A DNA stretch of 64,000 nt, taken from contig CP065006.1 in NCBI GenBank assembly GCA_016699695.1, forward strand, positions 2,232,001 to 2,296,000. Direction: 5' to 3'. The notes below the pieces were generated by a model that did not search any database, was not told where the DNA came from, and saw only the letters and a program-made list of their open reading frames with translations. A program made the translations under genes and the position numbers. Shown piece by piece: positions 54,364 to 63,891 of this stretch; the stretch's first letter is position 1, and every line of letters starts with the position of its first letter. The DNA comes from Bacteroidota bacterium (GTDB lineage Bacteria > Bacteroidota > Bacteroidia > Bacteroidales > UBA10428).

Positions 54364-55674
54364 CATTAGTGGGCACTTAAAACCCACTGATTTTTAATTG
54401 TTTAACTTGAAGTTCTTTGACATATTTGTAATCGCATTTTGTAAGTATCTCTCTTACAGGCGTTTTATCGAGTAGAGAAATGCTGAATATTTGTAATATT
54501 TCGTAGATTGGACGGTCAACTTTCAGTTTGTTTCCAATTATGGCGACTAAACAGTAAGCAATGATCCCACAATATATTTGGATCTTAACAGCATTCATTG
54601 AATTTCCCCAAAAGGATTTAATCTTTAAGTGTTGTTTCATCCATTTGAAAAATAGTTCAACTTCCCAGCGTTTCTTATACAACATGGCGATCTCTTTGGC
54701 TTCTAACTCGGTATTATTGGTTAAGAAAACAAGTTCATTTTTACTTTCCTGATCATAATACTTTATTCTGCGAAGTTTATCGGGATATTCCTTTTTCGAA
54801 TAGTGTGTTTCTAGCTTTCCAACCTGATCATATTGTACTCCTTTTGTTTTGTCAACAACTCTGGAATATAGTCGCCTAAAACGCATATTTTCTTTGGCTC
54901 TTGTTACAAAATATGCGCCTTGAGAATGCAATCTATGCAAACGACGGAAGTCAATATATGCTTTATCAACCACATAAAAACTTCCAGCTTCAAATTGGAT
55001 GAGATCAAGTATATTGACATCATGGACACTTGCTTTGGTGATATGTTAAAAAGCTTGGGATGGATGTCTTCACATCATATAAGGTGTGAAGTTTTATGCC
55101 TCCCTTTGCCTTTCGGAACTCAGCCCACCAAAAAACACTCAAACATAGATCAATAGTTGTGGAATCTAATGCATAAACGTTACCGTCTACCTTGACTTCG
55201 AAATCGGTTTTGTAGCAACTCCTTCTGGCCTGCTCAATTAAAACGTAAGCAAACTCTTCAAATATTCTATAACTGCGTTTTGCATTTGAAGTGCCTAGAT
55301 TTCGTCGGGATACTGAAGGCCCAAATCCAAGGTGATAATATTTGGGTTGATGTGCTTCCAAACTAAGCATTAGATCACGCATACTGTCTCTTGAAGTTAG
55401 CTGTCCAAAGACCATGCAAAGCATCTGATTCCAACAAGTGAATGTTCTAACATACTTATTCCCTTCATGATTTTGAACAATCCGATCAAAAACCCTGCGG
55501 GGTAAAAAATCTGTAAGTTGTGCGAAGATAATTTACCTTGATTCATAGAATTTGCTTGTTTTGAAGCAAATATCTAACTATTCAATTCAAATCGTCACGC
55601 TATCAAAAAACGCTACAACTGCGATGTACAAAGAATTTCAAAGAACGTAACTTAATTTATAATGCCCACTAGTG
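54364..55674 (-). mobile_element. IS4-family insertion sequence, 1311 bp, decayed
   Basis: Ends defined by 12-bp inverted repeats, CATTAGTGGGCA at 54364-54375 and TGCCCACTAGTG at 55663-55674 (one mismatch). A perfect 9-bp target-site duplication AATTTTTAT flanks it (54355-54363 and 55675-55683). The transposase gene inside has two frameshifts, so the copy cannot move by itself. It separates the porin gene from its upstream region. Confidence 0.92.
54377..55546 (-). pseudogene. IS4-family transposase, two frameshifts
   Basis: From ATG 55546 the product starts MNQGK and shifts frame near 55527; the corrected frame continues FAQLTDFLPRRVFDR (the DUF4372 N-terminal domain), then LDSTTIDL with the first catalytic Asp. 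A second shift lies near 55045, after which VVDKAYIDF (second Asp) and YKKRWEVELFFKWMKQH (catalytic Glu with the IS4 Y-R-E-K signature) appear. All three DDE residues are recognisable, but no single frame covers them. Confidence 0.9.
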
Positions 55675-55683
55675 AATTTTTAT

Positions 55684-56018
55684 TTAGATTAAATATGAAT
55701 TGGCACAAAAGTATGTTGAAGCCATTTGCAATAAAATACCTACATGTTGTGATTTTTTTTACCAACTCATTGGAAGTTGAATGGTTTTTTGGTGGATAAG
55801 AATAAAATATTTTCAGGTTGGATAACCGACAAATATTGCTAAATTCTCCTTTTTGCAAGGAGAATTATGCGATTAGAAGCCTGTGATTTTTTGCATAGAT
55901 TAAAAGTTTGATAAGCTATTGCTCAATCGAATCAAACCACGTAACTTTAGTAAATAGGTTGGTATTTCATAACTGAACATTTCATCTTTGGAGATTATTA
56001 CGAGGGAAAAGAGCCATT
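55684..56018. other. Divergent intergenic region with the original porin upstream sequence
   Basis: 335 bases between the IS target duplication and the yfiR start, very AT-rich. It should contain the former porin promoter (minus strand) and the yfiR promoter (plus strand). I see no clean TAnnTTTG element and no hairpin or RNA gene. Confidence 0.4.
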
Positions 56019-56558
56019 TTGAAGAATCGGGTTGTAAAATATTGTTTTGAATTAAGTTTTCTAATACTTTCTTTTTCCGGATTTGTGAAGGCACAAAGCC
56101 AGGAGGAGGTAATTAAAACAGCTTACCTCGAAAAATTTTCCAGCTATATTACCTGGCCAGAATCACATGCATTCGATGACCAGTTGTTTAACATCACGGT
56201 AGTTGGTGATGAGTCGTTTTGCCTTACTGTTAAAAAGGCTTTTGTAAATAGGAAAATTAAAAACCTGAAGGTTGAGGTGACCTGCCTTGATGCACTAAGG
56301 GAAGTACCCCCAACCGACTTGTTATTCTTACAAAGCGAAAAAATCAAGGACCTTGAATACGCTGCAGAATTAAGCAGGGAGAATACTTTTCTGCTAGTTA
56401 CCGATGCCGAAGGATTTGCCCAAAAGGGTTCGCATATTAATTTCTATATCACCAACAAGCAGACCATTCATTTCGAGATGAATAAAAAGAGACTGGATCA
56501 GGATAAATATAAAGTAGAGTATTTGTTGTTCGAGTTTGCCAAGGTAATTACGAATTAG
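56019..56558 (+). CDS. YfiR family periplasmic protein (DUF4154)
   Basis: 179 aa, TTG start, signal peptide cleaved near VKAQS. TAYLEKFSSYITWPE is the typical YfiR opening and the Cys pair and VTDAEGFAQKGSHINFYI match the family. In Pseudomonas YfiR is a periplasmic inhibitor of the diguanylate cyclase YfiN. Here the next gene, 2 bases on, encodes a hybrid histidine kinase instead of a cyclase, so YfiR likely controls that kinase. Confidence 0.85.
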   Translation: MKNRVVKYCFELSFLILSFSGFVKAQSQEEVIKTAYLEKFSSYITWPESHAFDDQLFNITVVGDESFCLTVKKAFVNRKIKNLKVEVTCLDALREVPPTDLLFLQSEKIKDLEYAAELSRENTFLLVTDAEGFAQKGSHINFYITNKQTIHFEMNKKRLDQDKYKVEYLLFEFAKVITN

Positions 56559-56560
56559 CT

Positions 56561-59173
56561 ATGAGTTTTTACAATAAAGTATCGGTTCGTATTAAGATTT
56601 TGCTGATAGTAACCATTATCAGTGCGTTATCGGTATTTTTAAGTCTTGTGGTTAACCTAGTGTTCAAGATAGTTGAAACTAAAAATGAATTTCGCACAAC
56701 CGCCATTAAAAACGCACAGCTTCTTGGAGACTATTGTGTGATGCCCATTGAATTTAACTTCCCCGACAGGGTTAAAGAAGTGTTGGACAGACAACTGGTG
56801 GAGGGTGATATGTATTGCGCTGCTGTATACAAAAAAGACGGGCAATTGTTTAATGCATCCTGCAGCGGAGACGAACCTGTTCCGGAGCGAATTTCCAGAC
56901 AGAAGACTTTCGTGGAATTTTCGGGTAATAATCTCACAGTTTACGAACCCATCCTTCACAACGGTGCACTTTACGGAATGGTACTTGTAAAGTATCAGAC
57001 AGGGCTTAAATACTATATAGTAAGGCAGTTATTGACTGCATTGCTTATTTTGGTTTCCATAATAATTATTTCCTTCTTTTTAGCATTGCATTTTCAAAAA
57101 TACATTTCGCAGCCTATTTTAAGATTAGCGGGCATTGCTTCTGCGATATCCGAAACAGGTAACTATAAAAAGGAAATAAAGAGAGTAAGCAACGACGAGA
57201 TAGGCATTCTTTACGACCGATTCAATCACATGCTTATCGCCATTAATCAGCGCGAAAAAGAACGTGACGAAGCCATCATGGCCCTGACCCAAAGTGAAGA
57301 TAAATTCAGAAATATCTTTAATTTCAGCCTTGATGGCATTATAGTAACTACCCTCGAAGGGAAAATACTCGAAGCTAGTAAAATGGCCGAAGCCATCTTT
57401 CAGGTGCCGGCAAATAAGCTGATAGGGATGCAAACCACCGAAGTGATGCCCGAAAGCTTCGCGCGTCAGCGATCCAGCATTATCAGGCAGTTAATGGATA
57501 AAGGCGAATTTACCTTTGTAACGAATTTCGTGCAATCAACAGGTGAGGAAATCTTTCTTGAATTCAGCAGCCGAATCATTAGCCATAATGGAGATAATGC
57601 CATCTTGTCTCTTATTCGCGACATTACTAAACGCATTAAAGCCGACGAAGCTTTACGCGAAAGTGAAGAACGTTATAAAAAGCTGGTAGAAAACTTTCCA
57701 AGTGCCATTGCCCTGCACCGCGATAGTAAAATTGTTTTTGTGAACGATGCCATTAAAACTACCCTTGCCGGCAGCTCAAAACGAGATTTTATAAACAACA
57801 ACATCCTCGACCTTATCAGCGGTCCCCAAAAGGAAATTATTGAGGAACAATTTAACCAAATTCAAAGTAACCGGGTTGATATTACAGGAATCGAAACCCA
57901 GATGGTAAGGCTCGATGGAAAAATTATAGATGTGGAAATGGCTTCTATTCCACTCTTTTTCGATAAAAAAAATACAGTGCTTACCGTTTTTAAAGACATT
58001 ACTCCACGAAAGCAGGTTGAGAAGGATTTGGTTGTAGCCTTGAAGCAGGCCGAAGAAAGCGATAAGCTGAAATCATCCTTCCTGGCCAATATGAGCCATG
58101 AAATAAGAACACCTATGAACGGTATTATTGGTTTTGCCGACTTGTTAAGAAAAGAAGCCCTCACACAAAAAGATATATATCGCTATGTTGATATCATAAA
58201 AATGAGTGCCGACAGATTGTTGGGCATTATCAACGATATTATTGATATTTCGAAGATTGAGGCAGGGGTTATCAATATTTCGCGTGAAATTTTCGATTTA
58301 CATGAGTTGCTGGTAAATATCTACGAATTCTTTCTCCCTCAAGCCGAGAAGAAAGGTCTGGAATTATTCCTGCAACCACCTTTGACTCCAGGTTTAATGC
58401 TTAACAGCGATAAAAGTAAAGTTGGCCAGATTCTTACAAACCTACTTTCGAATGCTATGAAATTTACACGGAAAGGCCAGATAAGAATTGAATACGATCT
58501 AAACACAAAAAAAGACATGGTCGAAATTCGTGTAAGTGACTCTGGCATTGGAATACCTCCCACTCAGATTGAGATGGTATTTGAGCGTTTCAGGCAGGCT
58601 GATCATTATTTGCACGACTTCAAAGAGGGTACAGGCCTTGGACTTTCTATTTGCAAAGGTTTCACTGAAGCCCTCTCGGGCGATATATGGGCAGAATCAG
58701 AACTCGAAAAGGGCTCTGTGTTTCATTTAGAGTTGCCGCTTGGTCCTGCCAATCCAATAATTCCAAAACTTCCGGAACCAATAGTGGAATTACAAAAACA
58801 ATCTATACAGGGTAAAAACATCCTTATAGTGGAAGACGAGGAGTTTAATTATCTGTATCTTAAAGAGTTAATATTGCCGCTGGGAGCTTCAGTCCTTTGG
58901 GCCGATGACGGTTTAAAAGCCATTCAGATGGTCATCAATCATCCGGAAATTGATTTTGTGCTGATGGATATCAAACTTCCTGTAATGGATGGTTTAACTG
59001 CTGCTAAAAAAATAAAAGCTTTTCGCAGCAAATTACCCATTATAGCGCAAACAGCTTTTGGTTTGGAGGGCGACCGCGACAGGTTTATTTCCTATGGCAT
59101 GGACGATTATCTGGCCAAGCCTATTTTGAAGAAAGACCTATACACCATAATAGACAAATACATGGTAGTTTAA
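56561..59173 (+). CDS. Hybrid sensor histidine kinase with two PAS domains and receiver
   Basis: 870 aa. N-terminal transmembrane helix (about 12-35), periplasmic sensor domain (CHASE8-like, as in YfiN), second helix (about 155-177), HAMP, two PAS domains (about 250-360 and 370-485), HisKA with His513 in NMSHEIRTPMNG, HATPase (LLSNAMKFT, DSGIGI, GTGLGLS) and a C-terminal receiver with phospho-Asp near 803 (VLMDIKLP). Located directly after yfiR, with which it forms a signal pair. No separate regulator or HPt protein is adjacent. Confidence 0.92.
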   Translation: MSFYNKVSVRIKILLIVTIISALSVFLSLVVNLVFKIVETKNEFRTTAIKNAQLLGDYCVMPIEFNFPDRVKEVLDRQLVEGDMYCAAVYKKDGQLFNASCSGDEPVPERISRQKTFVEFSGNNLTVYEPILHNGALYGMVLVKYQTGLKYYIVRQLLTALLILVSIIIISFFLALHFQKYISQPILRLAGIASAISETGNYKKEIKRVSNDEIGILYDRFNHMLIAINQREKERDEAIMALTQSEDKFRNIFNFSLDGIIVTTLEGKILEASKMAEAIFQVPANKLIGMQTTEVMPESFARQRSSIIRQLMDKGEFTFVTNFVQSTGEEIFLEFSSRIISHNGDNAILSLIRDITKRIKADEALRESEERYKKLVENFPSAIALHRDSKIVFVNDAIKTTLAGSSKRDFINNNILDLISGPQKEIIEEQFNQIQSNRVDITGIETQMVRLDGKIIDVEMASIPLFFDKKNTVLTVFKDITPRKQVEKDLVVALKQAEESDKLKSSFLANMSHEIRTPMNGIIGFADLLRKEALTQKDIYRYVDIIKMSADRLLGIINDIIDISKIEAGVINISREIFDLHELLVNIYEFFLPQAEKKGLELFLQPPLTPGLMLNSDKSKVGQILTNLLSNAMKFTRKGQIRIEYDLNTKKDMVEIRVSDSGIGIPPTQIEMVFERFRQADHYLHDFKEGTGLGLSICKGFTEALSGDIWAESELEKGSVFHLELPLGPANPIIPKLPEPIVELQKQSIQGKNILIVEDEEFNYLYLKELILPLGASVLWADDGLKAIQMVINHPEIDFVLMDIKLPVMDGLTAAKKIKAFRSKLPIIAQTAFGLEGDRDRFISYGMDDYLAKPILKKDLYTIIDKYMVV

Positions 59174-59205
59174 GGAAGCAAAGGTGTGCTCTTAGGGTTA
59201 TAGTT

Positions 59206-60900
59206 TCAGGCTTCTCCAGCCACTTTGGCCCATGAATCGCGCAAACCAACGGTACGATTAAAAATTAAATGACCCGGAGTACTCGCGTCGTCGAGGTAAA
59301 AGTACCCTAAACGTTCGAATTGGAAATGCCGCATAGTGGCCTCTTTAGCAAAGGGTTCAACAAAACTCTTTACGGAGATGAGCGATTCGGGATTGATATT
59401 ATCCAGAAAGGTTTTTCCCTCCCCTACCTCGTAAGGGTTTTCTGTTTTAAAGAGCCTGTCGTACAGGTTTATCTGAGCTTCTACTCCTTCGGTGCACGAT
59501 ACCCAGTGCAAGGTAGCCTTTACCTTTCTGTTATCGGCCGATTGGCCTCCACGGGTTTCAGGATCGTAGGTGCAAATGAGCTCTGTAATTTCACCCTTGG
59601 CATCTTTAATCACCTCTTTGCAGGTGATGTAATAGGCATAGCGCAAACGAACTTCCCGACCAGGCGACATGCGGAAGAATTTTTTTGGTGGATCTTCCAT
59701 AAAGTCTTCGCGTTCGATATAAATTGTTTTACTAAAGGGAACTTTCCGGGTACCCATGCTTTCGTCTTCCGGGTTGTTGATGGCTTCAAGCTCTTCTACC
59801 AGGTTATCAGGATAATTTTCGATAGTAACTTTCAGTGGATTTATCACCCCCATTATTCTTTGAGCAGTTTTGTTGAGGTCTTCGCGTATACAGAATTCCA
59901 ACAATCCCACATCAATTACATTTTCTCGCTTGGCAACACCTACCTTTTCTGCAAAATTTCTAATCGAAGAAGGGGTATATCCTCTGCGTCTTAATCCTGA
60001 TATGGTGGGCATGCGCGGATCATCCCATCCCGATACATGTTTTTCGCGTACCAATTGCAGCAATAAGCGCTTGCTCATTACAGTGTAATTTACATTCAAA
60101 CGGGCAAATTCTGTTTGACGGGTACGCTGGGCATTTACAGCCTCGTCTTCGATGATGTTATCCAAAAACCAATCATAGAGTGGCCGGTGCACTTCGAATT
60201 CAAGTGTGCAAAGCGAATGGGTTATATTTTCGATAAAGTCGCATTGTCCGTGAGCAAAATCGTACATGGGGTAAATGCACCATTCGTTTCCGGTACGGTG
60301 GTGAGTAGCATGTTTAATCCGGTAAAGCACCGGATCGCGCATGTGCATATTGGGTGAGGCCATGTCAATTTTAGCACGCAGAACTTTAGTGCCATCCGGA
60401 AATTCGCCTTTCTTCATGCGCTCGAAAAGCTCAAGGTTTTCCTTGGTCGACCTGTTGCGATATATGCTTTCTTTGCCTGGTACAGTGGGTGTTCCACGGT
60501 TTGCCGATACTTCATCGGCACTACTCTCGTCGACATAAGCCAGCCCTTTGCGGATGAGCATTTGTGCCCAGGCATAAAGTTGTCCAAAATAGTCGGAGGC
60601 ATAATACTCACGGTCTTCCCAGTCAAAACCCAGCCAATGTATATCTTCCTTTATGGAATTGACATATTCGGTATCTTCAGTAACCGGGTTGGTATCATCG
60701 AAACGTAGGTTGCATTTTCCATTGTATTGTTTGGCAAGCCCAAAATTCAGACATATGGATTTGGCATGTCCTATGTGCAAATATCCATTCGGTTCGGGAG
60801 GAAAGCGCAAATGAACCCTTCCCTGATGTTTATTCGACCGAAGGTCTTCTTCGATTAAACACTCGATAAAATTTAACGATTTACTTTCTTCGGTACCCAT
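59206..60900 (-). CDS. glnS: Glutaminyl-tRNA synthetase
   Basis: 564-aa class Ic synthetase that attaches glutamine to tRNA-Gln. HIGH motif at residues 42-45 (GYLHIGHAKS), KMSKS-type motif VMSKRLL near 275, and the beta-barrel anticodon domain in the C-terminal 230 residues. Length and motif order are normal for the bacterial enzyme. Divergent from folB. Confidence 0.97.
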   Translation of the reverse strand: MGTEESKSLNFIECLIEEDLRSNKHQGRVHLRFPPEPNGYLHIGHAKSICLNFGLAKQYNGKCNLRFDDTNPVTEDTEYVNSIKEDIHWLGFDWEDREYYASDYFGQLYAWAQMLIRKGLAYVDESSADEVSANRGTPTVPGKESIYRNRSTKENLELFERMKKGEFPDGTKVLRAKIDMASPNMHMRDPVLYRIKHATHHRTGNEWCIYPMYDFAHGQCDFIENITHSLCTLEFEVHRPLYDWFLDNIIEDEAVNAQRTRQTEFARLNVNYTVMSKRLLLQLVREKHVSGWDDPRMPTISGLRRRGYTPSSIRNFAEKVGVAKRENVIDVGLLEFCIREDLNKTAQRIMGVINPLKVTIENYPDNLVEELEAINNPEDESMGTRKVPFSKTIYIEREDFMEDPPKKFFRMSPGREVRLRYAYYITCKEVIKDAKGEITELICTYDPETRGGQSADNRKVKATLHWVSCTEGVEAQINLYDRLFKTENPYEVGEGKTFLDNINPESLISVKSFVEPFAKEATMRHFQFERLGYFYLDDASTPGHLIFNRTVGLRDSWAKVAGEA

Positions 60901-60959
60901 ATATCAATGTTCATTAACGCTTCTGTTGGACTAAATACTTTTTTGGTTTTTAGAATTGC

Positions 60960-60967
60960 AAAAGTAA
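60960..60967 (-). promoter_or_regulatory. Putative -7 element of glnS
   Basis: TACTTTTG on the minus strand, exact to the TAnnTTTG consensus, about 60 bases upstream of the glnS start. No -33 box is evident at normal spacing. Confidence 0.4.
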
Positions 60968-60975
60968 GTATTTTC

Positions 60976-61004
60976 TTGCTTAATTATGAAAAAGGGTAAA
61001 TTTG
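60976..61004 (+). promoter_or_regulatory. Putative promoter of folB
   Basis: TTG (60976-60978), 18-base spacer and TAAATTTG (60997-61004). The -7 box overlaps the in-frame TTG at 61002, which argues against that codon as start and for the ATG at 61035. Confidence 0.55.
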
Positions 61005-61034
61005 GATCTTAAATTTACTGTAAGAAAGATTACC

Positions 61035-61397
61035 ATGGGAAAACTTCAGTTTGAAGGTCTTGAATTTTATGCTTATCATGGCGTGATGGCTGAGGAGCAG
61101 CGCATTGGTGGAAATTACAGAATTGACCTGGAAATAGAGCTTGATTTTTCGGATGCTTTGAACACCGACGATATTTTACAGAGCCTTGATTATTCGCTGA
61201 TTTATTTGCTACTAAAAAATGAAATGGAAATAAAGTCGAAACTAATCGAACATGTTGCAGGTAGAATAGTTTCGAGACTGCTGAAGGATTTTTGGCAGAT
61301 TAGCCATGTGAAATTGAGACTCACGAAATTGCAGCCCCCACTGGAAGGCAGAGTGCCTTCGGTATCCGTTTTAATTGAACAAAAAAGACAGAATTGA
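61035..61397 (+). CDS. folB: Dihydroneopterin aldolase
   Basis: 120-aa folate-pathway enzyme that cleaves 7,8-dihydroneopterin to 6-hydroxymethyl-dihydropterin and glycolaldehyde. YAYHGVMAEEQRIGG holds the substrate-binding Glu, and KLIEHVAGRI and VKLRLTKLQPPLEG complete the signature, including the catalytic Lys. Overlaps the next gene by one base (TGATG), so the two are translationally coupled. Confidence 0.93.
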   Translation: MGKLQFEGLEFYAYHGVMAEEQRIGGNYRIDLEIELDFSDALNTDDILQSLDYSLIYLLLKNEMEIKSKLIEHVAGRIVSRLLKDFWQISHVKLRLTKLQPPLEGRVPSVSVLIEQKRQN

Positions 61398-61567
61398 TGG
61401 TAAGTATAAAAAAATGTCCTTCGTGCGGGAAGGAATTCTCTTGCATGGGAGAGAACGATTGTTGGTGTGAAACAGTGCAACTGCATAAAAAGCAATTTCT
61501 TATACTCAATCAAAAATTCTCCGACTGCATTTGTCCGGATTGTATGAAGCAATATGAATCGGAATAA
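61397..61567 (+). CDS. Cysteine-rich CWC family protein
   Basis: 56-aa small protein with the pattern CPSCGKEFSC ... NDCWCETVQL ... CICPDC, nine cysteines in all, as in the CWC family named for its Cys-Trp-Cys. Probably binds metal. The ATG overlaps the folB stop codon. Function unknown. Confidence 0.78.
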   Translation: MVSIKKCPSCGKEFSCMGENDCWCETVQLHKKQFLILNQKFSDCICPDCMKQYESE

Positions 61568-61611
61568 GTACAGGATTGCATTTTAAAAATTCGTTCATTT
61601 CGAAAAAATAC

Positions 61612-61619
61612 TATCTTTG
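61612..61619 (+). promoter_or_regulatory. -7 element of the tRNA-Cys promoter
   Basis: TATCTTTG, exact to the Bacteroidota -7 consensus, 19 bases upstream of the mature tRNA end. The -33 box is not clear. Confidence 0.55.
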
Positions 61620-61637
61620 CAACCCAATTGTACAATT

Positions 61638-61711
61638 GGTTCCGTGACCGAGTGGCTAGGTAGTGGTCTGCAAAACCATGTACAGCGGTTCGAATCCGCT
61701 CGGAACCTCCA
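61638..61711 (+). tRNA. tRNA-Cys (GCA)
   Basis: Cloverleaf fits: acceptor GGTTCCG pairs with CGGAACC, discriminator T and encoded CCA. Anticodon GCA lies at 61670-61672 in loop CTGCAAA, and the T-arm GCGGTTCGAATCCGC is standard. The discriminator U is the expected identity element for cysteine. Confidence 0.96.
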
Positions 61712-61716
61712 CAAAG

Positions 61717-61751
61717 CGCCATCAGCCCGAAAAGCTGGTGGCTTTTTTATT
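61717..61751 (+). terminator. Intrinsic terminator after tRNA-Cys
   Basis: GCCATCAGC and GCTGGTGGC pair around a short loop (CCGAAAA), followed by TTTTTT. Confidence 0.85.
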
Positions 61752-61767
61752 CGGATAAGGCAAGAGA

Positions 61768-63246
61768 TTAAAAAAACCGGGCAATTTTCGACAATAATAG
61801 GTCTTTATCGATAGGTTTGGCCAGGTAGTCGTTACAGCCGCTATCGAGGCACATTTGTTTGTCTTCGGGTTGGTTAAAAGCTGTTTGGGCTATTACAGGT
61901 ATGGTAATTTTTTGCTGCCTCACTACTTTTATGGCATTGAACCCATTGATGCCCGGCATCTTAATATCCAGCAGCACAAGATCTATGTCCTTGGTTTCGT
62001 TGATGATCTCGAGAAATTTAACTCCATCGACAGCACGAATAATTTTTGCTTTGGTTTTTTTCAATACTGCCTCGAGAAAGTGAAAATTGGAGTCTTCGTC
62101 TTCAGCAATCAGTATCTTTTTCGATTCCCAGTTATAATCTCTGCTTGCCTCAATGGGCTGGGCATTTGGATGGTCGATGCCTATAAATGGAATGGTAAAA
62201 ATAAACACCGAGCCTTTCCCTGGTTCGGATTGAAGGTCGATTGTACCTCCTAACAATTCTATCAATTTTTTGGCAATTGTTAAGCCAAGTCCTGCTCCCC
62301 GAAATACCTCCCTTGTTTCAGGTTCGATCTGATAAAAGCGTTCAAAAATTATTTCCTGGTATTTTTTGTCGATACCTATTCCAGTATCACTGACCTGGAA
62401 AACATGACGGTCGTCTTTTACCTGATAGTATAATTCAATTTTACCTTCAGGTGTAAATTTAATGGCATTGCTAAGCAATTGATCGACAATGTGTATAACT
62501 CGTTTACAATCTACCAGCGATTCGTGGTCGGATTCCGGTTTGTTAAATATCAGATTCACAGACTGATTTTGCCTCACCATACGATTTCTGTATTTATCAA
62601 CCAGGTCGGTGAGCATGATTGTAAGATTACATCTTCTGGGTTCTATTATTAACTCGTTGGTCTCGAGCTTGGAAAAATCGATGATATTGTCAATCAGGCT
62701 AAGTAAGTTATTTCCACTATCCTGGATGTATTTGTAATAATATGCCCGGTCACGGTCGGGTAAATCGGGATTGTTCAGCAGGTTTATAAATCCTAGTATG
62801 GCATTTAGAGGAGTGCGAAGTTCGCGACTGATCTTCTCTAAAAATGCGGTTTTCAGTTTATTACTTTCTTCAGCTATTTCAAGCATGGTGTGTAATTCAC
62901 TGGTGCGTTTCAGTACCTCGTTGTACACCAGTCCTTCGTTTTCTGCGATTTTAGTGCTACGTTGAGATAACTCTTCTTTCTGAAACTTAATTATTTCTTT
63001 TAATTGCTCAGATTCACGGGCAAGGGTTGAAAAGTTTGTTTTTAAATCGGCTAGTTCATTGGTTAACCCCTCAACCTGAGTATTCACTGTGTGTTTGCTT
63101 GCCAAGAGCCTTTTGTTTGTAAAAAAAAGTCCTATAATTACTGCCAGAAATAGGGCCGAAATGATACTTGATTGAACTGTAAACCATCCGGAATCGTTCA
63201 AAATTAAAAACAAGCTGTATGGTAAAACTGCAAATAATTCACTCAT
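61768..63246 (-). CDS. Hybrid sensor kinase-like protein lacking the H-box histidine
   Basis: 492 aa: two hydrophobic N-terminal segments, a coiled coil (about 55-125), a dimerisation helix, an intact HATPase domain (LLSNAIKFT, DTGIGI, GAGLGLT) and a C-terminal receiver with LVLLDIKMPG. The H-box reads EKISRELRTPLNAI, with Arg141 (codon CGC) where nearly all kinases of this class have His (CAC/CAT), one transition away. It should therefore not autophosphorylate on the usual site; it could act as a pseudokinase scaffold, or the change could be recent decay. All other motifs are well preserved. Confidence 0.85.
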   Translation of the reverse strand: MSELFAVLPYSLFLILNDSGWFTVQSSIISALFLAVIIGLFFTNKRLLASKHTVNTQVEGLTNELADLKTNFSTLARESEQLKEIIKFQKEELSQRSTKIAENEGLVYNEVLKRTSELHTMLEIAEESNKLKTAFLEKISRELRTPLNAILGFINLLNNPDLPDRDRAYYYKYIQDSGNNLLSLIDNIIDFSKLETNELIIEPRRCNLTIMLTDLVDKYRNRMVRQNQSVNLIFNKPESDHESLVDCKRVIHIVDQLLSNAIKFTPEGKIELYYQVKDDRHVFQVSDTGIGIDKKYQEIIFERFYQIEPETREVFRGAGLGLTIAKKLIELLGGTIDLQSEPGKGSVFIFTIPFIGIDHPNAQPIEASRDYNWESKKILIAEDEDSNFHFLEAVLKKTKAKIIRAVDGVKFLEIINETKDIDLVLLDIKMPGINGFNAIKVVRQQKITIPVIAQTAFNQPEDKQMCLDSGCNDYLAKPIDKDLLLSKIARFF

Positions 63247-63450
63247 TATTTAAATCATTTTTCAGAAAATGCCACCCGGCAAAATGTTTCTACAGTACTC
63301 TAAGATAACCAAAATATGTGAATAGCTTCTAAAGCTCAATCGATATTTGTTTAATGTTTAGGCGAATTGGTTATCACTCTGGCATTGTTCTTGTTTTTCA
63401 TTTTCTAACGAATTGATTGAATTCGTTCTTTGAAACGAACACTTAAAAAA

Positions 63451-63813
63451 ATGGAAACAATATTTGCAAAATTCCTTGTTATCAGGAATACGATGAATGG
63501 AAAATTGGTTTCTTTCACTGGTGTCGACCGCTTAACAGTTCAAAATACAATAGGCATTCGAGAGATATTGATGGATATGGTAACCAAACGTGGTAGCGAA
63601 CTGGAGATTGATCTTTCAGCCATACGGTTTATCGACAGCCATATGATGGATACCCTTAATTTATTATCGCGAATGTCGCGTCGATATGGCTCTCGTGTAG
63701 TTCTAACGCATGTTACACCCGAAGTATGGGAGTTTATTCAGCTTGTAAAACTTCATTCCGTTTTCGATATCAACAAGGTTTACAAAGAGGAAAGAATTGA
63801 CCCCGCCGCCTGA
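63451..63813 (+). CDS. STAS domain protein (anti-anti-sigma-like)
   Basis: 120 aa from ATG 63451, seven codons after an in-frame TTG. A STAS fold is indicated by LEIDLSAIRFIDSHMMDTL, where Ser63 occupies the phosphorylatable position of SpoIIAA-type antagonists, followed by YGSRVVLTHVTPEVWEFI. A likely substrate for a Ser/Thr kinase and PP2C-type phosphatase switch; a SpoIIE-type phosphatase lies 16 kb away. Its transcript ends in a strong hairpin. Confidence 0.75.
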   Translation: METIFAKFLVIRNTMNGKLVSFTGVDRLTVQNTIGIREILMDMVTKRGSELEIDLSAIRFIDSHMMDTLNLLSRMSRRYGSRVVLTHVTPEVWEFIQLVKLHSVFDINKVYKEERIDPAA

Positions 63814-63847
63814 ATGGCTTCTTGATCTCAGGTTGGTAGAAATAAAA

Positions 63848-63876
63848 AACCGCCCTTTATGGGGGCGGTTTTTTTA
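63848..63876. terminator. Bidirectional intrinsic terminator
   Basis: AACCGCCC and GGGCGGTT pair around a short loop, with A and T runs on either side, between convergent genes. Confidence 0.88.
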
Positions 63877-63891
63877 TATGTTGTATTTTTT

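Noticed and set aside
59320..59994. Plus-strand open frame of 224 codons
   Set aside because: Lies fully antisense to glnS, which has complete synthetase motifs; no start signal or known protein pattern.
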